Origin: Symsagittifera roscoffensis
Taxonomy: Eukaryota; Xenacoelomorpha; Acoela; Convolutidae
Assembly (NCBI RefSeq): GCF_963678635.1
Contig: NC_087064.1
Coordinates: forward strand, 51,294,684 to 51,354,683
DNA: 60,000 nt
Direction of reading: 5' to 3'
The notes below the pieces were generated by a model. That model was not told the origin of the DNA. It did no database searches and saw only the letters and a program-made list of their open reading frames with translations. Below are positions 46,544-57,256 of this stretch, piece after piece; position 1 is the stretch's first letter, and each line of letters opens with the position of its first letter. A program made the translations under genes and the position numbers.

Positions 46544-47639
46544 TTATTCATCTTGGAAAAAGCCATTTGGGAAGATGTCGTGAATCAAGTCTGATGTTGC
46601 TAGTAACTTGGCTAGTATGCGCATAACTTTTTTAGTTTGTAGCAGTGGCCAAAGCAATTGAAGTGCGTTGATGGTGTTTAGTTCTTCTGTGCCTACTGCG
46701 AATTCATGAGGTGTGTTTTGGATTAGGTTGTAAATTTTATGATTGTATTTAGTGTTATGAATAAATTCTAGTATGGGTATTTCGATAGGTTGGATGAATT
46801 CATGCGGGATAATGAAGGGTCTTGATTCTTCATCATTGAAGGTCGTCGTGATGGGACAGAATATATACTTTTGGGTAACTGGGTCGTAGTTGCCGTGGAG
46901 GATGCCGTGGAGGTTAGTATTTTTAATGCAATATGTAAAATTAAGAAAGAATGGTGAAGTGTATTTCGAGTTAATATACTGAAAACGATGGTGGGGTTGT
47001 CGTGATGGTGCGTGTAAATCAAAGTGGTTTTGTATAAAACGATAATACGTGTAAGTGTGCGTTTGTTTAGTGCGTAACATTATATCGTGGGAACAGTGCA
47101 AATCGCGTTCCTGTGGTGAAAAAAGTGAAAGGTTAGTGAAAATAACTGAAATTTATCATAGAAGCTTTCATATGCTTGTATGTCAACTAGTGCTTCTGAA
47201 ATTATATGATCGTGCTTTTTATCAAAAATATTAAGTGTAAATAAGTATGGTGTTTTAATAAAAAAAATTTCGGTTAGTTGCGGGTTTGCAAAACGGTCTT
47301 CGTCTAAAAATTGATCATGGTTAGGACGGATGATATTATGATCGTAGTATTCAATTGAGTAATCGTTAGCTCGGGGTGCAGTGAATGTTTTTAGAAATTT
47401 TTTATTTCCATTATATGTAAATTGTCGAGGTGTTAATGATGTGGTTAGTCTATATAGCATATTTTTGTTTTTCTCGATATTTTCATTAGTACTAGTGAGT
47501 GGTAGATAAAGGGGGTTAGTATAGTTGTAGTAAGCTGTCCAATGAAGTGTTGGTATTAAAACGTGCTCATCAACAAAATTTCGTTTTTCATTAGTAGTGG
47601 TAGAAGTATTTAAGGTATATTGTGGAAATGAGGGTAGGG
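46544..47639 (-). pseudogene. Unidentified downstream ORFs of the LTR element
   Basis: An open stretch from about 47639 to 47080 (roughly 185 codons without a stop; the first internal Met is at 47460) is followed in another frame by 46544-47101 (185 codons). The overlap around 47080-47101 suggests one reading frame broken by a frameshift. The product is rich in aromatic residues, His, Asn and Tyr, with no membrane segment and no motif I know. It lies downstream of the envelope-like region, so it would be an accessory product of the element. The function is unknown. Confidence 0.45.
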
Positions 47640-48362
47640 TTATTTAAAGAAAATTTTTTGTGTTTGTATGATCGGGATGGTTGAGTTGATATATTCTTTG
47701 GCTGTTCCGGGTTTGGTTGTAAATGGGTGATTTGGGAATTTTCGTTTAAAAGTGCGGTAAGCTCGGTTAGTGCTGGTAGGTGTTTTGGTGGATGTGGATG
47801 ATTGAGTGAATGATGGAGTGTAATCTGAAAGTGGTGTAGGTGTTTGTGGATTTGATGATGTTACTGTTGATAATAGTTGATGTATCGTAAGAGTGTGGGG
47901 GTATGTTAATTGTTGTTGTAGTGTAATAAAATTGTCAAGTTCTTCGGAAATTTGAATATTATCTGGAGAGTTATTATGTGATCTGTCGGAATTAAATGGA
48001 GAATCGGTTGGGGTTACTTGGGAAGCGTAGGAAGGAGTGGAAAGGGATGGGAGTGGTTGGCTAGTTTGGATGGGTCGAAAGGGGGGTTTTGAAAAAACTG
48101 AAGAGTTGGTCTGGGTATGAGTAGAGGGAGATGGTTCGGAGTCTGCGAATTCGTCGGGAGTTTCTACATCGGAGTTGTTAAATTGTGAGATGGTATGAAA
48201 AACTGAAATATCTGAGTTAGTATCAGAGTTCATGCTTGATGGTATATTAATAGCTGGAGAATCGGGTGGCGGGAAAGCAAAAAGTGTGATAATTGGGATT
48301 TGAGTTTGGAGGTTGGCTGGGTGGTAATTTGAGCGATGGAGGGATCCAATTTGTCGGCTCAT
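47640..48362 (-). CDS. Ser/Thr/Pro-rich ORF of the LTR element, 240 codons
   Basis: This long uninterrupted frame has more than half of its residues as Ser, Thr, Pro, Asn and Gln, with low-complexity stretches such as TKTPTSTNRAYRTFKRKF near its basic C-terminus. It has no signal peptide or membrane helix. It could be a disordered extension of the envelope-like protein's tail in another frame, or a separate accessory protein. The adjoining frame 48359-48583 is also Pro/Asn/Gln-rich and probably belongs to the end of the envelope-like product. Confidence 0.45.
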   Translation of the reverse strand: MSRQIGSLHRSNYHPANLQTQIPIITLFAFPPPDSPAINIPSSMNSDTNSDISVFHTISQFNNSDVETPDEFADSEPSPSTHTQTNSSVFSKPPFRPIQTSQPLPSLSTPSYASQVTPTDSPFNSDRSHNNSPDNIQISEELDNFITLQQQLTYPHTLTIHQLLSTVTSSNPQTPTPLSDYTPSFTQSSTSTKTPTSTNRAYRTFKRKFPNHPFTTKPGTAKEYINSTIPIIQTQKIFFK

Positions 48363-49843
48363 CGTGGGCTAAAAAAATGATTATTTTGAGACTGAAAAGT
48401 GGTGGTATGAGGTTGTTTGATGATTTGTTCATATGTATTATCATTTTGTGAATGATGTGTCATTATGTGTTGGACGGGACTTTGTGTTGTATTTGGTCTG
48501 AAAGTTGGATTATTTGTGATTGCTAAGTTTCGAAAATTACGGGGAACTAACGATAATGAATAATTTTGTGGTAGGGGTGGCAACTGTGGTGCGGTAGGTG
48601 TTATCTCTATATTATTGTGTTCATCGTCGTAAGTGTTTTGTCTTGTGGATATTTTCGTGTTATGTTCTTTTATTTGTGCATCTAGAAGTATTTTGTTTAT
48701 TGATGATGAAAAAATTCCAAAAAATCCTGCAAATAATATACGTGCTACACTTGCTTGGCGATTTACTTGTGTGTGTATAGCGCATGTGTTATAGATTCTT
48801 TTTAACAGTGGGAAAAGAAATCCTATAAATTAAACATAGCGTATAAGATAGTTAATCTTTCTAAGATGTAGTAGGGCCATCCTAGAAAGGCGAGAATTTC
48901 GTTTTTAAGGTTACAAAACTGAAATTATTTATGGGTGAAACATCTTGTGGTCTGTATTTTTCACCGTTTAAATATATGTAATCTTTATTATACTTAAAAT
49001 ATCCACTGTAGTCTTATGTATAAATGTCTGCACATCCTGCGGTTTCGGCAAGTTTTCTTTAATTCTGGTCGATTGATTGTCGTTGATTTGTGTCCATTTG
49101 TGTTAGTAATTCTTGAAATTGTTGTGTTCTAATGTGATGTTGTATATCAGATTTAGAATATATTCCAATTGATTGTAAATCATTATTTGGGTTACGAGCG
49201 ATAGCTCGGATACTTCCTAGTGAAAGTTTTTTTAGTGGTTGCATTAATGTAGGATACGGTGTAAGTAGGTAGTATTTATCTTCGTCAGGGTTTAATTGTA
49301 CAACCTTGTGGCTATTTTCTGATCCACATGAGACTGCGGTATCTCAAAAAAATGTTCGTCTTGAAAGTGTATTGACAAAATGTACTTTGTTTTCGTAGAA
49401 TATGGGGATTCTTTTATAACAACGTTTATCTTCAAAAACATATAATGGTGATACTTTTTGGTGCAAGTATAAAACCATAAAATGTTTCCTTCGTAATAAA
49501 GAAAGTTTGATCTATTTCCTGATAATAAATATCCTGCGTAGGGTATTTTTAATACTGCTAATGCGAGTGATTGTAAGATTTGTGTTCTTTCTAATTCGCA
49601 TACTTGATGAAGTGTTTCTAATTCAGAAAGTGACATTTCTTGGAAAATTCTACTAATTGTGTAGTGTTTTGGGTCTGGTGTTTTTGTATTTTTATGAGTT
49701 GTGTTTTGTTTTTGATGTTGTTTTTGATGAATGTCGTCATGTACATTTGTTTCTTGTTCTGTATATGTTTTGTTTTGAATAACTTTTAAACCTGTAAAAG
49801 AATATAATTGAGTTAATTCGCGTAATGCGTATTCTTTGGGGTA
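48363..49843 (-). pseudogene. Envelope-like region of the LTR element, frameshifted
   Basis: It follows the integrase in the position normally held by env. Open pieces in changing frames lie at 49292-49840, 49059-49290 and about 48360-49010. They show a Cys-containing segment (CELERTQIL), then AGYLLSGNRSNFLYYEG with an aromatic-Cys end, a long helical stretch rich in Gln and, near 48840-48900, a hydrophobic segment suitable as a membrane anchor. Order and features fit a class I-type fusion envelope, but no furin site or fusion peptide was established. At least two frame changes and several stops break it, so this copy is defective. The envelope assignment rests mainly on position and the C-terminal anchor. 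Confidence 0.5.
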
Positions 49844-50890
49844 CTAAGGTAATAAATTGTTACGATGTTGAACAATTTCTTTTTTAGTTGAATCTGTGAG
49901 TTTGTATGTTACTTCAGTGGGTTTGGCAATTATTTGGTATGGTCCTTTTTGAAGTGGTTGTAATTTTTTGGAGATTCCTTTTTGTGTATTAAAATCAGGT
50001 ATTAAGACGAATGTTCCAATTTTTAAATCTGTGGCTGGCATAAAACGTGAATTAATTTGGCTGTTAATGTTTTGCCTTTGTAACAATTTCTTTGTTACTT
50101 TTTAGTAGATTTCATTGTGCTTTTTACCTCTATTTAAAATCCATTCAGTATGTGTGCCGGAGGCTAATTTGAGAATTTGTAGGTGATGAAAATGATCTTC
50201 ATCATGTGTGTGTAATGGTAGATTATAGCATATTGAATCTTTATTTGGTTTGCAGTGACCTTTCGCGTTTTTGTGAGCGTTTGCTGTGAACATAATTGGT
50301 TTTCTTGGTTTTTGATTAAAAACCATTTCATATGGTGACATTCCTAAAGTTATTGTTATTTATGAATTGTATGATAAGGGAAACAATTTAACATCTGCTG
50401 ACCATTCTGTGTATCGTGTATCATTTCCATTAATGATACATCTAAGATATTCTTGTAATGATCGGTTCATACCTTCGACTAAACCGTTGGTCCAAGGTGC
50501 ATGAGATGTACGTGGCTTATGTTTAATGTTGTATAAGTGGCATAGTGTGCTAATTTCATTGTTAATAAATTCTGTACCGTTGTCTGTAACTAGGATTTCG
50601 GGTAATCCGAATTTAGCTATCCAGTGTTCGTAAAGTGTTGTGTAAACATAATAAGCATTACAATGTGGTGCTGGGTTGAGTGCTACATAGTGCATAAATG
50701 CATCAACAATGACCATAATGTAGGAATTTCCTTCGGTGGATGGTGAAGTTGGTCCTTTTGTGTCGGTTGAAATTCTATGGATGAAATATAAACTTTGTCC
50801 TTTAAAATTTTGTTTCTGTGCAGTTTGTTTTTGATTTGGATAAGTTTTGTTCAATTGACATATTATACAATCATTGCATATTACTTTTAT
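49844..50890 (-). pseudogene. Integrase with GPY/F module, stop-interrupted
   Basis: This is the retroelement integrase, which joins the cDNA to host DNA. The C-x2-C half of the zinc finger (CNDCIICQ) lies near 50880. The DDE catalytic core (50360-50854) shows the acidic residues in STDTKGP, VTDNGTEF and GLVEGMNRSLQEY. The region 50102-50341 begins SPYEMVFNQKPRKP, a common integrase C-terminal motif. The stretch 49844-50086 contains LQKGPYQI, the GPY/F signature typical of Ty3/gypsy elements. In-frame stops at 50360-50362, 50102-50104 and 49844-49846 separate the pieces while the frame itself continues. Confidence 0.85.
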
Positions 50891-51180
50891 CCAAATTGGG
50901 GCATTTGGAAACTAAAAATTTTGTGTGAAGTTCGAGTATGTCTTTTCTGATTCTGAGTGTCCTTTTGTATTTTGTGTATGGGAGATGTTTGATGCTATCA
51001 GTATCACACTTAAGGGGAGACAGGGAACTTTAGAATCATCTAATTGATATTCTAAAAGATCTGTATTTTCATTTATTGTTGTGTTATTAAAATTTCGGAA
51101 ATATCGGAGGAGTGTTTTGTTTCCTAAAATTGTGGTATCAGCTTTTGCTGGCTTTGTTTTATATTTGTGCCTTGATATGA

Positions 51181-53080
51181 GTTGTCTGATTACCGGGTCA
51201 AAAGTTTGGTATTGTTTTAAAAGTTCAAGTGTAATTTTTTCTGTTGGTGGGAGAAAAATATTATCGATTTATAGTTTTGATAGGGGAATTGTGTCAGGTG
51301 GGTCATGGAGGTCAAAAACTTGATTTATTGTGTATTTTGAATCATTTGTTTGTGGTCCTGATAAATTTATTTTATCATTCAAACTTTCTTTTTCAATTAA
51401 TGGAAAAAAGTCCTTTTTTTTATGCGGTTGTTGTTTTATTTTCTTTTGTTGAGTATTATTTTTTATCCATTGTGAGTATGGAATTGGTTTAAAGGTAGAT
51501 GTACCTAATAAATCAACTTCATAGTGATTATTTTGGCAATCTAGGTAGAGTGGAAAATGTTGTAGATTATTTTTTTGGGGTTGATCAATGTCAGTTTTTA
51601 CTGCGTATTTGCATTCTAATCGGGGTTATGTTTCATCTTTTGCGAGATAGAATTTGATATTTTTTGGTATTTCAACCGTAGTGTTTCTCGTAAGTAGTTC
51701 TGGTGGCGTATTTCTACATAATGTATCTGGTAATGCAAGGTTTTTTCCTGCTGTCCAAAACTATATATGATTAGGATTTGATTTTTGTGTGAAAAGAATT
51801 ATAATTGGTTTATGATCTGTAAATAAAACTGTTGGGTGTTTTGATCCAAGTATCAGAAATTCGTATTCTGTAAGTGTGTATATTATAGCTGTACATTCTC
51901 TCATTAGAGTAGAGAATCGGAGCTCGGCTTGTGAATAACCTTGAATTTGCTGATATAAGATTGATTTTGTTTGTTCCACTGTGTGATTGTAATATTGCTG
52001 CGCTGATGCATCGCACATTGCATAGAATGGTTGGTTTGGATCTGGAATTGTGTTTGAAATTTGTTCTGTCAAAAGTTTTTTAATTTCTTCGAATCGTGTT
52101 TGATGTTCAGTGGTCCATTCGAAATTATTTTGTTGTCTGAGGATGTTATAGAAAGGTCTTAAGTATAATTGCATTTTGTAAACTTATTTACTTAAGAAAT
52201 TCAACATTCCAAGGAATTCTGGGATTTTCTTTTTATTTGTAGGTGGTTGAAGTTTTTGAATTGCTTCAATGTGTGATTTTAATGGAGTGATAGTGTTTTG
52301 TTCAATATTATGTCCTAAAAATTTAACGCGTGTTAAGAAGAAATGTGATTTATCGGGGGCTGCTTTCAGATTTTTGTTCTGAAGTATTTTATGATATTGT
52401 TCCAAAACTGTAAACATTTCGTCTTTAGTTTGTGATTGCATGAAAACATCATCTAAATATGTGATTGCATTTTTCTTGAATATTAGTGGTCTGAAAATTT
52501 TACTCATGAAAGCTGAGAAAGCTGCTGGTCCTATGGATATTCCATAGAATAATCTATTAAATTCGTATTGTTGATTTCCTATTCATGTCTGCGGTTGTGA
52601 AGTATTTATCATTTATCTTTGTTAAGATAATTTGTATTGGTTCAATAGGCCAATTGCATCTTGATTCGTCAATTAGTGAATTGAGATATCTAGCGTCTAA
52701 AACTCTTTTTAGCGATTCACCTTTTGCTAGAATTATAACAGGGTTGATGATGGTATTACCTTTTGGTTGTTCTTCTTTATTTACTGGTGATATCATTTCG
52801 TATTGTTCTAAAATATCAAGTAATCTATTTACTTTATCGTGTAAGTGAATCGGTACTCAACTTGCTCTTTGTTTTTTGAAAACTGCGTCAGGTTTTAATG
52901 GAAGGTGTAGTGGTGAACTAATTTTTCCAACGTCAAATTTTGATGTTGCATAGACTGTTGAATATTTTATCAGTTGTTTAGCTAATTTGTCAAATTCATT
53001 TTGCGTTATTTGTGAATGTTGAAAATTAAACATTGTTAACAATTTTTGTTGTTCTTTTGTATAATTTGTTATATTAAAAC
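51181..53080 (-). pseudogene. RT/RNase H, second (downstream) copy
   Basis: This is the downstream unit of a tandem duplication. It includes the RT start (52857-53042), the palm region with VLDARYLNSLIDESRCNW and FTTADMN (52557-52796), the catalytic YLDD at 52448-52459, the RT C-terminal part (52184-52507) and an RNase H segment with AMCDASAQQYYNHT (51761-52174), then connecting sequence. A deletion with frameshift just after FTTADMN removes part of the palm. Stops at 52857, 52184, 51761 and 51626 interrupt it further. Confidence 0.85.
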
Positions 53081-54988
53081 GTTGTCTGATTACCGGGTCA
53101 AAAGTTTGGTATTGTTTTAAAAGTTCAAGTGTAATTTTTTCTGTTGGTGGGAGAAAAATATTATCGATTTATAGTTTTGATAGGGGAATTGTGTCAGGTG
53201 GGTCATGGAGGTTAAAAACTTGATTTATTGTGTATTTTGAATCATTTGTTTGTGGTCCTGATAAATTTATTTTATCATTCAAACTTTCTTTTTCAATTAA
53301 TGGAAAAAAGTCTTTTTTTTTATGCGGTTGTTGTTTTATTTTCTTTTGTTGAGTATTATTTTTTATCCATTGTGAGTATGGAATTGGTTTAAAGGTAGAT
53401 GTACCTAATAAATCAACTTCATAGTGATTATTTTGGCAATCTAGGTAGAGTGGAAAATGTTGTAGATTATTTTTTTGGGGTTGATCAATGTCAGTTTTTA
53501 CTGCGTATTTGCATTCTAATCGGGGTTATGTTTCATCTTTTGCGAGATAGAATTTGATATTTTTTGGTATTTCAACCGTAGTGTTTCTCGTAAGTAGTTC
53601 TGGTGGCGTATTTCTACATAATGTATCTGGTAATGCAAGGTTTTTTCCTGCTGTCCAAAACTACATATGATTAGGATTTGATTTTTGTGTGAAAAGAATT
53701 ATAATTGGTTTATGATCTGTAAATAAAACTGTTGGGTGTTTTGATCCAAGTATCAGAAATTCGTATTCTGTAAGTGTGTATATTATAGCTGTACATTCTC
53801 TCATTAGAGTAGAGAATCGGAGCTCGGCTTGTGAATAACCTTGAATTTGCTGATATAAGATTGATTTTGTTTGTTCCACTGTGTGATTGTAATATTGCTG
53901 CGCTGATGCATCGCACATTGCATAGAATGGTTGGTTTGGATCTGGAATTGTGTTTGAAATTTGTTCTGTCAAAAGTTTTTTAATTTCTTCGAATCGTGTT
54001 TGATGTTCAGTGGTCCATTCGAAATTATTTTGTTGTCTGAGGATGTTATAGAAAGGTCTTAAGTATAATTGCATTTTGTAAACTTATTTACTTAAGAAAT
54101 TCAACATTCCAAGGAATTCTTGGATTTTCTTTTTCTTTGTAGGTGGTTGAAGTTTTTGAATTGCTTCAATGTGTGATTTTAATGGAGTGATAGTGTTTTG
54201 TTCAATATTATGTCCTAAAAATTTAACGCGTGTTAAGAAGAAATGTGATTTATCGGGGGCTGCTAAATCACCCCCGATAAATCACATTTATGTATTTTAT
54301 GATATTGTTCCAAAACTGTAAACATTTCGTCTTTAGTTTGTGATTGCATGAAAACATCATCTAAATATGTGATTGCATTTTTCTTGAATATTAGTGGTCT
54401 GAAAATTTTACTCATGAAAGCTGAGAAAGCTGCTGGTCCTATGGATATTCCATAGAATAATCTATTAAATTCGTATTGTTGATTTCCTATTCATGTCTGC
54501 GGTTGTGAAGTATTTATCATTTATCTTTGTTAAGATAATTTGTATTGGTTCAATAGGCCAATTGCATCTTGATTCGTCAATTAGTGAATTGAGATATCTA
54601 GCGTCTAAAACTCTTTTTAGCGATTCACCTTTTGCTAGAATTATAACAGGGTTGATGATGGTATTACCTTTTGGTTGTTCTTCTTTATTTACTGGTGATA
54701 TCATTTCGTATTGTTCTAAAATATCAAGTAATCTATTTACTTTATCGTGTAAGTGAATCGGTACTCAACTTGCTCTTTGTTTTTTGAAAACTGCGTCAGG
54801 TTTTAATGGAAGGTGTAGTGATGAACTAATTTTTCCAGCGTCAAATTTTGATGTTGCATAGACTGTTGAATATTTTATCAGTTGTTTAGCTAATTTGTCA
54901 AATTCATTTTGCGTTATTTGTGAATGTTGAAAATTAAACATTGTTAACAATTTTTGTTGTTCTTTTGTATAATTTGTTATATTAAAAC
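53081..54988 (-). pseudogene. RT/RNase H, first (upstream) copy
   Basis: This is the upstream unit of the same duplication, about 99.6% identical by eye (some seven substitutions seen in 1.9 kb). It carries the same palm deletion near 54480 and the same stops. YLDD is at 54356-54367. It differs by a 28-nt inverted templated segment at about 54265-54292 in place of 20 nt, which destroys the stretch after the YLDD region. Confidence 0.85.
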
Positions 54989-55292
54989 GTTGGTTTAAAA
55001 TATGGTGTTTTTGTGAAGTAATCTGAATTTCTTTTTTCATTACTTATTATATTATTTATGGATAATTCTTCGTCAAGAATTGTTGATTGACAAATATCTA
55101 ATAGTCGTAATATATTATTTACTCCTATAGGTGAACTAATTGCTACTTCATTTATAGGTGAAGTTGTAGCATTTGTTTCACAATATCCTAATAGTCCTAA
55201 GGGTAATGTTATTTGATATGGTGTATTATTTTACACGTGTAGTGAAATGATATCAGAATTTGTGTTTTTCAAGTATTTTATGGATGAGATTG
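54989..55292 (-). pseudogene. Protease-RT linker region
   Basis: It is open in one frame (from about 55280 down to 55020) with one in-frame TAA at 55231-55233. It has a hydrophobic stretch LPLGLLGYCE, then a frame change into the RT start frame 54765-55040. It joins the protease and RT in the expected order. Confidence 0.55.
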
Positions 55293-56105
55293 TTATTTTT
55301 TGAAAAATTTGTCAATGGGTTTGAATTCGAAATCTGACATGAAAAGTTGTTGTTTGTTTTGATTTTTGTCATACTGATGAACTTGTTTTATTGAAAAATT
55401 ATATACGTTTCCTGATAGTGGTTTCAGGTGTTTCCGTTCTTGATTATAAATGGGGTAAAGTTTTGAGAAAAATGGTGGTTGTTTGTTTAATCTTTGAAAG
55501 AATGTTAAGGCTGTGTTTTTCGTTTTAGTATATTTATCTTTGATATGGATTTTACTATTTAAGATGTTTTTTGTTGGTATATATTTAGTTATAAACGGTA
55601 TGCCAATGATATTATGCTTAATATCAGTAATATGAAATGTTTGTTTGAATGGCTTGTTGAAAATCTTGTTTTGTTCCATTGTACTTGTGGGAACAAGGAA
55701 TAATTGGATTTTTCCATAGTTTACTAATGTTGATCCTTGTGCTTTTGCTAATTCACTAGATGTTTCAAGAGGTGTTAAATTCGGATGCAGTGTTTTGATT
55801 TCATTCCATGTGGGAATGTTAATGATATTTGATTCTGCTCCTGAGTCGATTAAAAAATCAATTTCAAGATATGTAGGTTGAAATTCTTTACTTCTTGGGC
55901 TCTCTAAGAGAAATGGGATTGTCCAAATTTTTTCTCTCGGTTGTTCTTTTTGTATGTTTTGATAAACTTGTTTTGTGTTTGAGCATTGTACTTCGTCTTT
56001 TTTATCAGGTTTAATTACAGTGTTAATGTTAATTTCGTCTACTTCTTGGATAGTTCGTGTATTATTATCGATGGGTCTAGTATAATAATTATGAAGAAGT
56101 TCCAA
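55293..56105 (-). CDS. Retroviral-type aspartic protease, 270 codons
   Basis: This is the best preserved frame of the element. FLIDSGAESNII (near 55850) is the catalytic D-S/T-G-A signature of retropepsins, preceded by the beta-strand-like YLEID. A second hydrophobic strand with NIIGIPFITKY (near 55600) corresponds to the usual (hydrophobic)-hydrophobic-G flap partner. It would cleave the Gag-Pol precursor. The C-terminal third is probably the start of the linker to RT. Confidence 0.8.
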   Translation of the reverse strand: MELLHNYYTRPIDNNTRTIQEVDEININTVIKPDKKDEVQCSNTKQVYQNIQKEQPREKIWTIPFLLESPRSKEFQPTYLEIDFLIDSGAESNIINIPTWNEIKTLHPNLTPLETSSELAKAQGSTLVNYGKIQLFLVPTSTMEQNKIFNKPFKQTFHITDIKHNIIGIPFITKYIPTKNILNSKIHIKDKYTKTKNTALTFFQRLNKQPPFFSKLYPIYNQERKHLKPLSGNVYNFSIKQVHQYDKNQNKQQLFMSDFEFKPIDKFFKK

Positions 56106-56682
56106 TTGATTTTCTTAGATGTGTGAACTAAAGAGTTGTTCATATATGATAGGTTCATAGTCGTTTTTGACTGTTATCATATTTATTGAGATGGTATTAT
56201 CTGTATCACTTTCAGTATCTTCTGTTGATTCTTAATTAATGTGGTTTAATTGTAATTCATTATTTTCTGTGTTATCATTACCTGGGGGGTCTGAAGTTGT
56301 TTCTTCATTTGTTTGTACTTGATTGATGTGTCTTTGATGCTTTGGTGTGTTACTTCTGTATCGATGTTTAGAATCGGGGTAGCGATTATTATTCCTAAGG
56401 GGTGACTGGGAATAGTTTCTGTATCTATTGTTGTAGCTCGAGATTCGGTTTTGTGAATTATATCGTGATCTGTTATAATCGTTATCATTTGCTCTTTGAA
56501 TATTTGATCTATTATATGAGTTGTTCCTTGATCTGTTGCTTTGATGGTTCTGATTTCGATTGTTGGAATAACTTCTATTCCTATTGTTTGAATAGTCTCT
56601 ATTTGACTGTTTGACGAATTTCTTGATCTATTGTTGGAATAGTGTCTATTCCTTGAGTTTGAATGGGAACTGGATGCAGAAT
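56106..56682 (-). pseudogene. Gag C-terminal/linker region, low complexity
   Basis: Asn-, Tyr- and Arg-rich repeated peptide on the element strand (NRSRYS-like units) in more than one frame, with stops. It lies between the zinc knuckle and the protease, where Gag ends. There is no domain beyond that composition. Confidence 0.45.
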
Positions 56683-57096
56683 TTAATTCTGTTGTGTTTG
56701 AATTCGATCGTGAATAGTTATTTCTATTTTGGTTATTTTGGCTATTCGATCGACTATATCTATTTTGTGAGAAGTTTCGTGAATTCCTTTGTTCTGGCGA
56801 TCTACCTCTATAACTGGAGTTATATGGTGATTAATTTCATGAATAATTTGAGTTTCCTGGAAGTGGTTTTCCAGAGCTATTATTACTGTATATATTCTTT
56901 TTGGTAGGTTTTGATCTTTTTTCATATATTGATGGAAGGAAAAATTTGATTGTTTGTGCTTTTGAGTTTTATTCTGATTGTCTTGTTGTTTTTGTCTACA
57001 TTCGGCAATACTGTGTCCGTATCGTCGGCAATAATTACACCATTTCTTGAAAGATGGTTTGCCTTTAAAGTTTGGGTTTTTTTCATAGATGTTCAA
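56683..57096 (-). CDS. Gag nucleocapsid part with CCHC zinc knuckle
   Basis: CNYCRRYGHSIAEC is an exact C-x2-C-x4-H-x4-C knuckle, the RNA-binding motif of retroviral nucleocapsids. It is followed by basic, Gln-rich sequence and Ile/His-rich degenerate repeats. The frame is open for 137 codons. Confidence 0.75.
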   Translation of the reverse strand: MNIYEKNPNFKGKPSFKKWCNYCRRYGHSIAECRQKQQDNQNKTQKHKQSNFSFHQYMKKDQNLPKRIYTVIIALENHFQETQIIHEINHHITPVIEVDRQNKGIHETSHKIDIVDRIAKITKIEITIHDRIQTQQN

Positions 57097-57256
57097 TATT
57101 TCAGTGATTTCTTCAATCAGGTCTGTATCTGATCCTTGTATGTTTTTTATATGTGTAGTATTTGTTTCGATCCGATTAACATGCTGTAGTTTTAGATTTT
57201 CTGTTTCTTCAAGTTACATTGTGATTTCTGCTTGTTCTAGTTTATCTACTAGTTTT

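Noticed and set aside
46768-47022. Extra 84-codon frame within the downstream ORFs
   Set aside because: It overlaps the longer 46544-47101 frame in a different phase and has no support of its own.
52585-54756. Plus-strand 87-codon frames seen twice
   Set aside because: They are the antisense of the RT region, duplicated with it.
49844-55233. Reassigned genetic code with TAA/TAG read as an amino acid
   Set aside because: The host genes end with ordinary TAA and TGA at homologous positions, and the element also has frameshifts, a TGA stop and a deletion. Decay is the simpler reading.
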